From Rhynochetos jubatus (lineage: Eukaryota > Chordata > Aves > Eurypygiformes > Rhynochetidae): a DNA stretch of 64,000 bases. The notes beneath the pieces were generated by a model, which saw only the letters and a list, made by a program, of their open reading frames with translations, was not told the DNA's origin and made no database searches. Below are positions 32,442 through 46,449 of this stretch, in pieces. A program made the position numbers and the translations under genes. The stretch covers positions 52,869,304-52,933,303 of the forward strand of contig CM050650.1 of NCBI GenBank assembly GCA_027574665.1. Direction: 5' to 3'. How positions within the stretch are numbered: position 1 is the first letter of the stretch; each line of letters opens with the position of its first letter.

Positions 32442-35400
32442 TATAGCACAGTTCAGTGCTAAAGAGGAAAGCTCACTGATCAGTTTGTTAAAAACTGTTG
32501 AACAGCACCTTTAACAACTACACAGTCTTGCTGAAACAAGGGTTTGGAAGTACAGACAGCCTTTCAGAACTCTTCAGTCAATTACTTAGTTTCTTCCTAT
32601 GTGTTACAACAATACAAAAAATAATAAAAAAAAGGTCTTCTGGGAAGTTAAGTAACATATTTAAGACAAGTAAGTTAGTAGTAGTTTTTTAGAAACATAT
32701 TTCTTCTGTGTCTGTAGCACTAAATGTTCTGTAATGACGCATTCACAGAAAGCTCAAATTAAGTAGTGTTTAGGGATTTTTTTCAAAGACTTTCAGTGTT
32801 GTCAGTTCTATGTTAAAAGTAATCTGTGGATATGGATCTTTGTTTGCCTTTTTGAAGGTTAAATCAAATGCTATTATATAATTTTTCAGCCACCAAGTTT
32901 GATTTTATCCCAGCTGCTTTTCCTACAGTTCTGCTAAGGCTGCCATACGCACTGCAGTATTCCTGTTGCCCTCAGTGGTGCTTCTGAACACTTAGTGCTT
33001 TGCAGAGCAGAGCCCAAACTTTGAACCGCTCCATTTTTGCTGTTAATGTTATTTAAGGTGAATTAAAGTTTTCCACTCTACTGTGAGTATAATATTGGCT
33101 GGAAAATCTGGTCTCTTAATGACTTTTCAGCTGTACCTGCAGACTGCAAAGCTGATAATTAACTCTGTTCAAGTTTGCAGGGGTAAGAGGGTAATCACAG
33201 GGCCTGTGTCCTTTGCAGTCTTCATACTGTTCCCTGTTTCACAAACATGGAAGCACACTGTCCTGATGTATAAATGCAATATACTAGTCTACAAAAAAAA
33301 AGGTTTTGTCAACATCACAGCAATATTTTGCACACATTTAATGCAAAATTACCCCTCTGTTATGTGGACAGGGAAACAGCAATTGCAGATACCCACAAAG
33401 CAACATATGAGATGCTGTTGGGGTTTCTCTCTGGCTGCTGGTAACTGCTTGTTGGACAGACCTTTTTTTTCCAGCTATTTCAAGTGTTTCAAATACTGTT
33501 TCAGCGTGTTGGAGCAATAACACTTGTAGCTCTGTGTGTTATTTACTACTACAACTGCTGCTGCAATTTACACACCATCAAAACACAATCAAAACACTAA
33601 CAATTCTAAATGCAGTGTTAGAGAACTATAAAGGAGCACTGAAATGCTGACACAGATTTTACAAGTCTGGAAACTGTTACACTGGAAGTTTTTAGAGTGG
33701 AAAGAGGTGAAACTGGCCTTTGGTTTGTGCTGTGACTGATGCAACTGATTTTTGTAGAGTCTTAAGCTATTTGATTACATAAAGGAGTATAACTGCTTTT
33801 GACATTTATTCTGAACATAAGACAGTTGTTTCACTTTGCACTGCAATTTTATGCAATTTATAATGGAATCATATTAAACTCAAAGCCTCCTTAATTTTTT
33901 GTGATTTTTGGATTATTTGTTTGGAAAAGTTCTTGTGTTTTTCGATCTCTCTTTCCAAAAGTCTTTCTGTTTTGCAGACTGTTGCAGCACCCTTGTTATC
34001 TGGCTGCAAAACAAATGCATTAAAAATATATAAACTACAAAATAAATTTTGTGGTATTTTATGTATCTTCCACTTTCCTTACAAATAGAAATAATGGTGT
34101 CTTCTTTCTACCTCTAGATTTGGAGACACGCATCTTATTTTAAAGACGTTCTGTGGGTAACTTTTTTCTAGCAACCTTTTCAAAAGTACTTGTGTGAAAA
34201 GTTAAAAGGAGAGATTTCACCTTTTTTAAGTTCAGTATTTAGCTAGTCATAGGAAATGTTTTCAAATTAGTAGTCCTAATTGTACTCTGTTTCCAGCCCC
34301 AGGTATTCTGTTGTTCTCAGAACAGTTACTTTAGTTTAAAATCAAAGTAAGTCACTATTGAATTAGATATATAAATCCCATTTTAAATTTATTAATTGTT
34401 TAAAATTATTTCCATGTACATTTGTCTGAATGAATTATGAGAGCTGTTGTTACTTTTTAAGTGAACAGTGAAAATCATTCCATTTGTTTCTGGCAAATTT
34501 GTCCCACACAACAATGCAATAGCAAACTTTGTCATACTGAAGTCCTGTGAAAAATGTCACAGAAATGTGGTAGAGTTATGTTTCCAACACATTTTATGGA
34601 AGAGAAAAATATAAATGTATTAGGTCAAATATAATCTGTCAATTTTTTAGCCAGATCCAACAATTCAATAGCAGTATGAGTCACAATAGGTACTCCATGT
34701 TCCTAGCTACAGAAAGAGAGCTGTGCTGGCACATTCAGCCAACGTCCCAACCAAAGTATATATATCCATAGTCAGTAAAGCATTTAAGTCATATTGATTC
34801 TGGAGGGGCTTGATTACATGCCTAAAGTTGAGTGCTCTGATGAGTAAGTATGGATTTAAGTGTGCTCTTAAATATTCTGCTGAGCATAGACCTGATCTTG
34901 TAATGTAATAGTGATGTATTGGATAGGTCTGTAGAGAAACCACTGAAATCAGCGAGTCTCTGCAGGGCCATAAAGGTGGCTTTACGTGGAGGTTTTCTGC
35001 AGGATTAGTCCTATCTGGAGTAACAAGTATTCATCTTCAGAACTCCTCAATTAAATGCAAAGATGTCTTAATATTCATAGTTGAAAATGTGTTTAAAATT
35101 TCCTGTAGTAATAAATAACTGGGAGCAAATTCTGCAACAGAATTCCTTAGAAAAATACATGCATATACTTATATTTTCCAGCTCTTAAATTTGTTAGTGT
35201 AGGGTTGCAGCTGTGGCGTTCCCTGATTTGTCAGAGGTCTCTATTTTGGTTTTAGTATTCAGCTTGTATTTTTGCATTCAACAGTTTCTAAAAGAGGGAA
35301 CGTGTGATAAAAATGCTTCTAATTTTTAAACAATAGTTATTGGTAGATTATGGGGGGTTTTTTACCTTCCCATCCAGGTTTCCTTGGTGTTGATTTATTC

Positions 35401-38400
35401 TACTTCACTCCATGTTCTTTACCAGCAGCTTTGTAATTGGAATGTCACATTCTATTCAGTAGTCCTAGGTTGCTTTTGGTTTCTCAGGCTTATCCAGACC
35501 TCTCTAAAATCAATAGAAAAACTCAAGTGGACTTTGCATCTGGTCCCGTATCTAAATACTCTTTAGCATTTGCTCCTGATTAGATGCTGCTGTCCAGTTA
35601 AGATTTCCTCAAATATGGGTTGCTGCTAATCAATTTTAAAAATTCATGACTTGTACAAATTAAGAACATCTGTCCAAGAGAGATATCTGATTTTCTGCCT
35701 TGAGAAAAGTCTAGAAAATGGTTATTTAAACCATATATTTCATAGATTCCAGCATTTCTATGATTAATGTGTTAAAACAAGCAGCTAATAGAAAGACTAA
35801 GTTCTCTGTGGGGCAGACAGACTGGACATAGTTATTCTCCTTATATTGCAGAACTTGATGCAGATGCATTCCATGTTTTTCGGTATATAGTACTTTCAAA
35901 GTTTGCACAAGGTGTATTTTGTAGGTGGTCTAGAGCTTCATTATTGCTCACTGTTGCATATTCCTTATGCATTGTAGTGTTTACCAGAACATACAATGAG
36001 AGTATCCCAAGGCAGAAGCAATCTCCTTACAACTGCAGCACCATCTCAGTTTTCAACATGTCCAAATTCACCAGAAGCAGATGCTGCAGGCTTCTGTCTC
36101 TTATGCACAAAAAGTTATTTCCAGTTTTTTTGTGTAACGAAAGTTTGCAAGGGTAAGTCCTCCTTGGAAATCACTCTGTAATGGTTCCTGGGAGTTCATT
36201 TTCAATTTATTTTTTCCCCAGATAAAGAAAGGAATAACTAGCAATAAATATCTCTCTGTACTGGTATTATCCAGAAATCATTTTCATCAGCTAGAGAATT
36301 CTGTACACTTATGCCATTTGACAAATTGATTCTGGCTCACAAAGACCACTGCAGAGACTATAACAGTGCTACATGTTTTAGCCATTTGATTGTTGAGAGG
36401 TGAGAGCAGTTCACAGAGGAAAGAATTCATATACCAGGAATCGTCCTGAAAGCTAATTTTGTGGGATGGCTATTGCACTGGATGATCTCTGATTTTACCC
36501 ATTGTAATTTAGCCTTGCGAGAACTCACGCTGTTTCAATAACCTTGAAATCCAGATCCTTTGCCAGATACCAGTACTGCCCAGTCAATTGCTTCTCACCC
36601 TGACGTTTTCAAAGCGGTGCCCAAGGTATTAGCTCTTTGGCTCCTGCTGATTTTAATGAAAGTACAATAGCTTAATTTCTCTTTACTTTCTATGTGTTAT
36701 TTTGAAAATCCATCCCTACAGACTGAATGATAAACATAGGAGGAACTTTATTTGCTAGATAATAGGCTATTCAAATTAGTGAATATTTTTACTCTTATTG
36801 TTAGCAAGAGTGGGTTTGTGGCCATTACCACAAGAAAAAGAAAAGGTCAGCATGAAAAAAAAAATCATAAGCTCTGTTCTGAGTGTTATGTAAGCATTTC
36901 AGCCAGATAATCATATCCTTCCCTGACTTTTATCTGCTTCAAATGTTTCCTAAAATTAAAAAAAAAAAAAAGGCATATTGTCACTGTTAGTTATTATATG
37001 TACTGTCAGTGTCAATATTTTGCTTAACAAAAAGTTAAAGGAATTCTGAAGCTGATTGCCATGCCTGGAGGCTGACATAGTCACTATTTAGATTGATAAA
37101 GTGCTTGGATTGGTTGGTAATAAACAGAAAAAACCCAATAATTTATGTGCTTTTTTAATGATTTCACTTACACATCTCATCTGAGAATCAGTTTCTGTAT
37201 CATAGCCATAAGCAGTATGTCAAAGGTGTTTATCAGTTGTAATTTCCTGTTGGATCCCTTCCTTAAATGTCCCTATATTGATGAAAGCAGCTGGAATTTG
37301 ATTTTTTTCACACAATATTACTAGGAGTCAAGACCAGCAGCTTTGAATTTGTGCTGAGGAGTTGGAAGTACATAGCAACAAAGTCATGCAAACAGCCTGT
37401 AGCAGTCAATACAGAGAAGTGGAAAAATATTTCTAGACATTGTTACTTATTCATTATTTGATATGATCTTGCAAAACTATTATGCAATTTTATCAGCCTA
37501 ACCATAATTTTGCAGTGATTTATTAAAGCAAACATTTTACTTATTCATGAAAAACCCTACAAACTTATTAAGGACAAACAAAGCTGCAGAAAATGGTGGC
37601 AAGGCATCAGCAGATGCTGTATAGAAAAATCTTAGATCACACTACCAAATCTCATGGACTGTTCCAATGCATACGTCCTATTAAAAAGAAGAATCTGCTC
37701 ATTACTCTCTGTGGTAGTTAGTTTTGATCTGAATGAGATAGGCCCATATTGCATTATCAACTCCAAGCTGATAAAAGAGGCTGTAACCTATATAAAGGAT
37801 TGAAATGGTATGTCTTTGTTCTCCCTTACTGTGCTTTGAAGAAAACGGTTGTTTATGTTTTTTAATGAGAATCAAAATTCAACAATGAAAAGGAATTCAA
37901 AAGAAGAAAACAAATAAACCCCGACACTATTCTTTTCCTAATTGCTGTGCCCTAAGCAATGCTTTCTTTGCTCTGTATTTCCCACGTGGATAATTAGAAC
38001 CAATGTTTACCTAAACTGAGTAGATTTACAGGGGGTGGGGAGCTTCCTTCAGAATTTTGATGTGTAACTCAGTGCATGAAACTAAACCTCCTGAGCTTAA
38101 GACTTGCATTTCACTTTTGCATAGCACTGTGTTCCCATTTAATTTCACTTATATTTTCCAAGCTTACTCTTTCCTGTTACCTGTGGCAGTCAGTACTGAA
38201 CTGTTCTTCCACAGTGTAGTGCTGAAAGTTTTGAAGGCATCTCTTGGTATCAGCAAAGAAATAAAAATGATTAGAGCCAAGAATAGTAGATGCACTTAGG
38301 TAACAGGGAGCAATAAACATTCACCTCGTAGTGGCAGGTAAGGGGTTTTATTTCAGTGATGTGAAGCATAGAGTGCACTACTAGACACCAAGAGAACTCG

Positions 38401-39776
38401 CATTTAGGTAGGACCTGTCTTCCTATAGGCAACATATGGCTGTAGGCAGGCAGTGTCTTTCAAGGTGGGAAAGTCTTTTAAGGCTAGGAAGAATCCTTAG
38501 GAGGCAACATATGACAACACGTTACATAAGACCAAATTAATGCACTTATATGTAAGAATACTTGGTAATGGAGCAATCTGTCTGCCCAGTGAATAATAAA
38601 AGAAAGCAAACACAAACCCAATGCCTGCTCCTTGCTGGCCAGTGGGCAGATGCTATCCATCAAGGTAGAGATTAACTTCCACCTACTCCTTCCCCCAAAT
38701 ATATCAGTATCTGTCAGCATCTCAAGCCATTTCATTCATGCAAAAACTTGAGCAAAGAGAAGAGATTATTATTTTATCCTGATAGACATTTTCATAGTAC
38801 ATGGGTTTTCCATTTAATTTTCTGAGCTGTCCAAACTCATAATATTCACCAAATTATTGTATTTACAGTTCAAATGGATTCCTCCTGGAATATGGGACAA
38901 AATCTACGTATTCAATGTCACATGCTTATTTATGCTGGCCTGCATACACTTGGCCTGGTTTATTGTTACGAGAATCCTTACTTATGGGTGTAAAAATAAT
39001 GAAAGCACGAAAAGGATCTGGAACGTAACTGTGGAGGAATAGAAAGATGTATGAATCATCAAAGCCATGTTCAAATCCTTAATTTATTTCTTGCCTGATA
39101 TGGTTTCACAAGAGGACATAACATACATCTTCTATTACAATGGGTTGCTGGGAAATACTTTCTTAAAAAGAATGGAGATCAGGGGAAGATCCTGGATGCG
39201 CATGTGCACGAGCACAAACACACGTGCACTCACACAGAGATCTACTTCAAAAGTTCATTCCTAAAGTTAAGAAGTAAATCACTTGGAAGTGAAGAATGCA
39301 ATGAGGTATTATTTAATTACTTATCCATGAGGTTCTTCCTCTGTAAGACACTGCCTTACTCAGTACCTGCTGCAGACCTCCTCTGGGTGTGGGCAAGGCT
39401 GTGTCAGAAGGCAACTGCTGTTTGGAATAACTCTGCCTCAGGGAATACTGAAATAGCACAGATGTAGTAAACAAAACAGAGGACAATAGGACAAGGAGGG
39501 AGAGTTTGCTGCTTAAGACAGTTCCATGCCACCATTTATGGTAAAGTTTTTTAGAAAATCCTGATCTTTGCTGCAACATCACACTTCCACCACATTTCTG
39601 TGTGATGCTGACTGAGCCATCTAGACTAAGATTTTAGTAGGTGGCCAGGCTTTGAAGCCTTGGAATGTGATTTGTAAAAATGCTGAATGCATTCAATTGT
39701 AATAAAAATCAATGGAAAATGCATTCAAAACAGGTTAAAAAAATAATAATCTAGGTAGTATGAAAGACTGGGTCCT

Positions 39777-39797
39777 AGGTGTCCCTATGGGACACCT
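39777..39797. repeat. Short perfect palindrome (9-bp arms, 3-nt loop)
   Basis: AGGTGTCCC and GGGACACCT are separated by TAT. Isolated, with no supporting terminator or gene context. Confidence 0.7.
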
Positions 39798-40659
39798 GAA
39801 TTCATCTGTACTTGATTGTCTTTCTCTTATGTCTCAGTTCAGCCTGGTCTGACTTCAGGGCTGACACTGTTTTGAGCAGGGAGTTGGATGAGTTGGCCCC
39901 CCTGGCCCCTGCCCACGTGAGAGACTTCATGATCATTGACTACTGGTGACAATTGTCTAACAAAATTGTTGTACCCCTTCCCAAATTTCAAGGCGGAGTT
40001 TGAAAGACCTTTTCAGAAGAAGGTCATCAGGGAATTTTTGCAAAGGTAAAAATACCTTTTTCTGCAGCCATTATAGCAGAAATTACAAAATTGTTCTGGG
40101 TGACATTTAAAAAAACAATAGAGAGCCTGAGGTAAACAGCAGGCAAAGAGAATTTCCATCTGCACAGGTATTTTTCCAAGTTACAAATTACTGTAAACAA
40201 ATTCTTACACTAGGAAGTAACAGGCAATTTTAGTAATAAGCAGAAAGATCAGCCCAAGTTTTAGTAAATGTTTGGTATGTGCTAGCTGGGCAAAAGGATT
40301 TGCTGTAAACTGTTACCAATGGGATTAAAAAGTGACATAATTCAAGCAATCTGTATTCTTCGATGATGGCCAATTTAGTAGGGCTTTCTCATGTGAAGTC
40401 TGGATGAGCTGGTTGGTTTATTTACTAATTTTTATTCAATTTCCTTATCTGGACAGTTTTCTAGATTTTTCATTTAAGGCTGCAAAATGAGATCTTGGTG
40501 ACTGGGGCAGATTACCAGTGTCCCATTCAGGAAGAAAATGAATTTGGCGTTTAGGAGAGAAGTGTCAGAAATGAAAGCCTGAATAAAAAGCAAAGAGTTA
40601 AGTAAAGCTTGGTTCCTAATCCTAATACTGATGCATATGTGATCTGGTGAAACTCATAA

Positions 40660-40735
40660 GAGGTGGAGACAGGAAGCACTCTGAAATGTGTAATCACGAG
40701 GTGGAGACAAGAAGCCCTCTGAAGTGTGTAATCAC
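40660..40735 (+). repeat. Two tandem copies of a 38-bp unit
   Basis: Units 40660-40697 and 40698-40735 both begin GAGGTGGAGACA and end TGTGTAATCAC. I count three differences between them. A local slippage-type duplication. Confidence 0.88.
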
Positions 40736-43700
40736 AAGAACTTTGGTGTGATTACAGCTTGATAAATTCAGCAAGTGTCGTTATACCTTTATATTCCACT
40801 CATTAGCTATCTTCATACATACTGGCTACTGTGTATCTATACGCACAGCACATTACTTGAAATCCCCAGGCACGCATACCCAGGCAAGCATACTGAACAG
40901 GGAAGTCTTTTTCATACAGGAGCATCAAATGGCCTGAAACATAAAAGATGTGGGATTTTTTGATTTTTTTTTTTTTTTGTAAATTGAAAATACATCATTA
41001 CAGTGCAAAAAGGACAAGATTGTTTTTCTTTGGATTCTACTTTCCCTCAGCACTTAATGTGATGGAAAATTACTTGTTTTCCACTGTTTGTAGGTGGCAT
41101 TTTTTTCATACAGCTTTAGACCATTATTTTTATAATCCAGTGTTATTATGGCTTATTTGCATCCTTTATGTTTCATGGGCTTGAAACAGGTTGGGTGCAT
41201 CTCAGGTTCTGAGGTCCCTGCTGTACTATACAGCTTGTCAAGAAGGTTGTATTTTGGTATGTCCGCCTCCTTTGCTTCTGTACAATGCTATCAGATTCAG
41301 CTATGCAGCGTTACAAATAACATTAATGTCACAATTTCTCTAGCTCTGTCACATCAAGGTTTTATTATGATGGATTCAGATGGTGAGTTTTCATTGTGTT
41401 AAGCTATGGGTGTCCCATAGTTTTACAACAATAAAACAGAAATAACTTTACTCCATCTCTTAATGTACGTGAGGCTTTTCCTCTAGCATTTCTCTCCATG
41501 CGTGATTTCCTCTTCACGTTACTAAACTAATGCTATTTTACTAACATTGGACCTACCAGTTCTGTTTTACTATTCTCTGTGATGGGAAGAGTTGCAAAGT
41601 GAGATCCCTGGTCATTAAAAATGACACTGTGCATCAGTTAACACCTCAATTTTTTAAAGGTCAGACAGACGTAATGTTGTTTTTATGGGGACTGTGTGAG
41701 CATGTTATCTACAAAGCCCTGTTTATACAAAGTGACAGTATCTGAAAACCTTAGCACCACTTGACTGTCTTAGCACAGTAGCACTGTTTTAAAATCTTTA
41801 CCTTGGCTTCACGTGAAACCTCACATTGACCTTAAACCCTTACTAAAACTAGAAACAGGACTATAGTAGTTGTGCTCCAAATAGCTGACTTGTTATCATC
41901 ACCTTAGACCCATAGAGGCTTGCTCTGTGCTGTTTTTTGTAGAAATAACTATTTCTCAGGTGTGCGGTGTTAGCATCTTAGATCTGGAGAGTTGTTTTTT
42001 TCTTAAAAAGCAATTTAGAAGATGTATTTGCTATTGATTTTGGTTGGGATTGGTAAAAAAGTTCAACTTTAATATCTGTTACACATCTTTGCACTTCTCA
42101 AGTTGGAAATGGTTAGTAAGTTAAACTGATGCATTATTTGCACGACTTTGCAATTCTGTTTATAATCTGAACAAGAGCACTCATTTTGCTGTATCTGCAA
42201 TTAAATTTATATGAGTAGGTTCTGGAAAAAGTTCAGTTTCCTCTGATAAGATTTGGAGACCTGGATTACAAGGCTTGCATTATTTTGTTAGAGTTTAATC
42301 CAAGGAATTGCTTGTATAACTAAACTTCAAACTGCTGATGTTATTTTCTTCACCGTGGTTTTTTTTATCATATAGGTACCAGAGATTTTAATGAACTGCT
42401 ATGTGTATTAGCTATGTTCTGCTTGGTCCTTAGGGCTGTCAGACAGGGATTTATCCTTGACTATAAATTGAAACTCATAGTGATTCCCTTCATCACTCAG
42501 CAAAGCGGTTACTACAGCTTTTCACAAAAGAGTCCAGTGTGAGAGTGTATCCTGGAATAAATGAAGGGAGGGAGTAAAAGGAACACTACAGCTGTCTCTA
42601 GCAAGATCTCACACATTCGCTTTCTGGGAATTTAGTTCCATTTAAAGATGAATAAATGAATAATCATATGGTGCCCCAGCATCTTGGAAAAAAAATTGTG
42701 TGGGTGCTCTACGTGTTTTAAATTCATTTAGCTAGACATATGTAGTCAATAACATGCACACAGTTAATACTTACTCCAGCCTGTTTTAATGTTTCTGTCA
42801 GGAAGCTCTTCTCAAACATACTTTCTATTCAATTTCACATTTCAGTGGCTAGATTAAGCACATACGCAGTACTTCATAACCTAATGTAATGCTTCCTGGG
42901 CCTGGGCAGGGCACCGTAGATCATTACACATTGTAATTTTCTCTCCTCTCAGAGGGTGTTTTTTCTCCTTCCCCTAGAATTCCTGCTGAGAATACATAAT
43001 GTAACTGTGGCTCAAATTCCTTAATTCTGGATTTAGTCATCAGTTAGTTATAATCTGTGGTCTTCTTCAGGTTAAAAGTGTGAGGCACTGCTCCCTTGAC
43101 ACAATAATTAGGAATTTGGTGAGTCTTCTCTAACTCCTGCCAGCCTCCAGGAAACAATTTTGTTTTTCTGATAGGAACATAGACACCTCTGAGACAGTGA
43201 AGTCAGTACTGTCCCTTGAAAAGCAGCAGAAGTGGATTAGGCAAGTTCTTTAAGGTACAAACTCCACAGGCTTTGGAAGATCTAGTTTAAGGAGGGAACA
43301 GGGCTGAGTATTAACTGACTAGGTTGGCTTAATCTAATGAAATTAATTTGGTTTTAGCAGGCTTGTCTTTTTTATTTGCTCCCTTTCATATGTTGCTACA
43401 ACCTTTACTGAATCTTTTTAAGTGGGCCAAACTATCTTTAAATTCTGTGTCATAAGGGAACACAAATGCTAGCAGAGAATTATTTTCTCTTAATTTACTG
43501 TATATACCATCTATCTTTAAATATCACATCACATTATAAATATTCTACCTGTTGCTGCTGCCCTTTTGTCTCTAAAGCTTATTAAATGGATTATGACTTA
43601 TTCTGCATCTTTCTTCAGTCATATATTTTAAGATCCTTAGTCCAGTACATACTCACTTATAGCTACTATGCTGTCTTTCTAATCTTCCATTTCCTATGCT

Positions 43701-46419
43701 AAGATTTTAGTAATTCATCCTACAGGTCACATTCAGAAAAGTGGGACACTTATTTCTGTAAGGTTATTCTGCTATTTTCAACCTTCATGAAATCATATTT
43801 TTATCACTTATTTTATATGAAGACTGGATTTTTTTTTTGACATTTACTCATCCTGACACTGCCCAATAAAACTTTTTCTCCCTCTCTCCTTTTTTGTATG
43901 CCTGGCTGCTATTTTTCATGATGTCACAAGTAACACTGGCCTGGATTCTTCTCTTGGCTTTTCAAGATTACACACACTTCCATATTCTGTGGTTTTGCTG
44001 GTTTTATAATCTCAGCTTTAATCTTCTCTATTTCAAGAAGTGATGTAGTTCTTCAGGATGGAGATAGATATTTTCTGAACACAGTATGATTATATCTCCA
44101 GTCTTCTACACATAGCTGCGTTAACACAGTATGCCCTAGATAACCTGAACATATATTCTCCACAAAGGAAATTTAATGCTTATGGGAGAGAAAGGAGTTT
44201 TAAACACCTGAGCAGGCCCAAAGAGCACACTAGCAGTAGCCATCATAATCCAGCCCTGTGTCTGTTTAGTGCTGTTGAATACCTGCTCATTGCATTGGGC
44301 TACCCCTTGGCTCTGGGCTGTTCTGAGCAGAGAGAGATTAGACACCAGGTCAATGCTGAGAGCTAGGGACTAATCCCATCTTGGTATATGTTTTCATCTT
44401 CATCTCAAGGAACTATTGAAAGCCTAAAGTTAAAACAAACCCAATTTTGTAGGTAGATATAAGTCCTGATACAATTTATTTTCCCACATTGTCCTGTAAT
44501 TCCATTAGTTTCAGCTGCTCCTGAGTGACTGTAGTCTGGGCAAAGTGAGGAGGACTCAGTTTACAAGGGTATGAAGTTAAAACGGTTGCACAGATCATGG
44601 GAATTTTTCATGTCCCAGCATTTTTGAATGAGAATCAACTGTATAATTATTGCAGAATTTTTTGAAACCAGTTTCATGTTTCCACAGCTGTCTGATCACT
44701 GCCGATAGTGTCAAATCAGCATATCTTGGTTCAGGTACCCAGTGACGCTTTGCTGTACCCTGCTGCTGGGGAGATTACCGATGTGACTGCCACTGTTCTA
44801 GCTGCTGGGGAGCAAGGCATCTACTTGCAAACAAATGCAGTGGCTCTGCCGCTATAGCTGTGTACAAAGTGAAATGCTTATATTCCGTACTAGGCCTATG
44901 CTGGCAAGCATCTTCACTGCTGGTGTTTTGATGTGCTATATTCATAAGACAGAACTCAAGTACCCTACTTAGAAGGCAAGACGTGACTAATCACTGGGAA
45001 GCAGCAAGAAACGGGTTCTTAAGCCATGTCTCCCATTTTCAGTGTTGTGTGAATGCAGCTCATCTGCTCTATCACAAAGTAAGATAATATGGGAGGGTTT
45101 AAACTTTCTTTTTGTTCTGGACCAGCGAAGAAAAGAACTTACAGGGCCAAACCAGGATCAGGCTCAGCTGGCAGTTGGCAACTAAAAGCCAGCAGATAAT
45201 TGATGAAACTTGTCCTTGTTACCTCTCCGTTATCAGTTACTCTTTCCGGTGAAATTTCACTATCCACAGTGTAAAAAAAGAGGGATCCAGATTTGCTCTC
45301 TTCTGACTGACATGCTTTCTGCCTCAGAAGTCACTGTTTCGACTTAACAGTCTCAGGCCATACATTTTTTTTCTCTTTGTTATTTTAGTCTCAAAGGGAA
45401 TTCCTCATGTTTTGGGATTTTGGGTTTTTTTAGAAACAGAAACTGCTCTCATCCTAAATTTTCTTTTGCAGGAGTCATAAGAAAAATATTAAGCTATTTT
45501 AGTGGTGTTCTACGTATTCTTACTAGTCTTCTAAGAGCACTTCAGATTTTGACCCATTTTCCACTACTCTGCAACCCTTCAGCGGCTCTGTGTACAATCC
45601 TTCTTCCCACTTGCTTTCAGGGAAAAGCAGTTTGTGTCTCTTCTCCCACATATTTTTTTTTTTTTTTAGAAAAACATTGTAAAGTCTTCAAGCTTCCCAT
45701 ACAAGTGTGTTTCCAAATTTGTATGAGATGAACAAAGCACAGTCTCTCCAGGCACTGCTCCTCTGCTTCCACCAAATACCATTATGTATACAGGCTGCAG
45801 CTCCATGCTTCCAAAACGTTATTACCCTGGAAGTCTTGTCATACTCTTAATGTATCATTTTACATTCAGAATGTTTTGCCTTCCATGATATTTTTTACCT
45901 AAGCTAGAAAGTCTGATCTTGATTTTTCTGTTAAACAAAATTTCAACTAGTGATAGACCATTTTAGGGGTGGTGTTCTCACATACATCAGCAGTGAACAT
46001 ACTTCTGTTCCAGAGTTGCTTGTGAATAATCTTTTATCTGTTTTAATACCATTTTACACCAGACCATTCAATTTAGGATGTCTGGAACTTGATATTTTAC
46101 ATGTTGATATCCATAATCTGCAACATTTTTGCCCATTGGGTGGTAGACCACAAACAGACATAACAATGTCTAGGACATGCCTAGCAAATACAAATTTAAT
46201 CCTTCCCATGAAGCCATTTTAATACAAATTTCTCCAGGTAGCCCTATGGTAACACAAATAATAATCCAATAGTGTAGTTTCTGAGGTGGACTTTTTGTTA
46301 CTATTCCCATGTGTAATAATGCTCCCTTATTTTTGAGAATTCATCTTGAGAGTGTCTCTATCACTGCATTTCCAGGTTTATGCTATATTTTCAAATATTG
46401 TAATGGCAACTGAACACCT

Positions 46420-46449
46420 CCACACACACCCCCACACACACCCCCGCCC
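46420..46449. repeat. CA/C-rich simple sequence
   Basis: Alternating CACACACA and CCCCC blocks over about 30 bp; low complexity. Confidence 0.85.

Noticed and set aside
33083-33520. 145-codon plus-strand open frame
   Set aside because: No domain, no splice-site pattern, Cys/Phe/Lys-rich as expected from AT-rich DNA. A frame of this length is within chance for 64 kb on six frames.
38868-39042. Membrane-protein-like frame after an acceptor-like TTTACAG
   Set aside because: Hydrophobic residues are expected from T-rich sequence. No second exon, domain or known family could be matched.
39868-39900. TTTTGAGCAGGGAGTTGGATGA-like segment resembling a CR1 3' portion
   Set aside because: Too short and diverged to call; neighbouring sequence does not continue as CR1.
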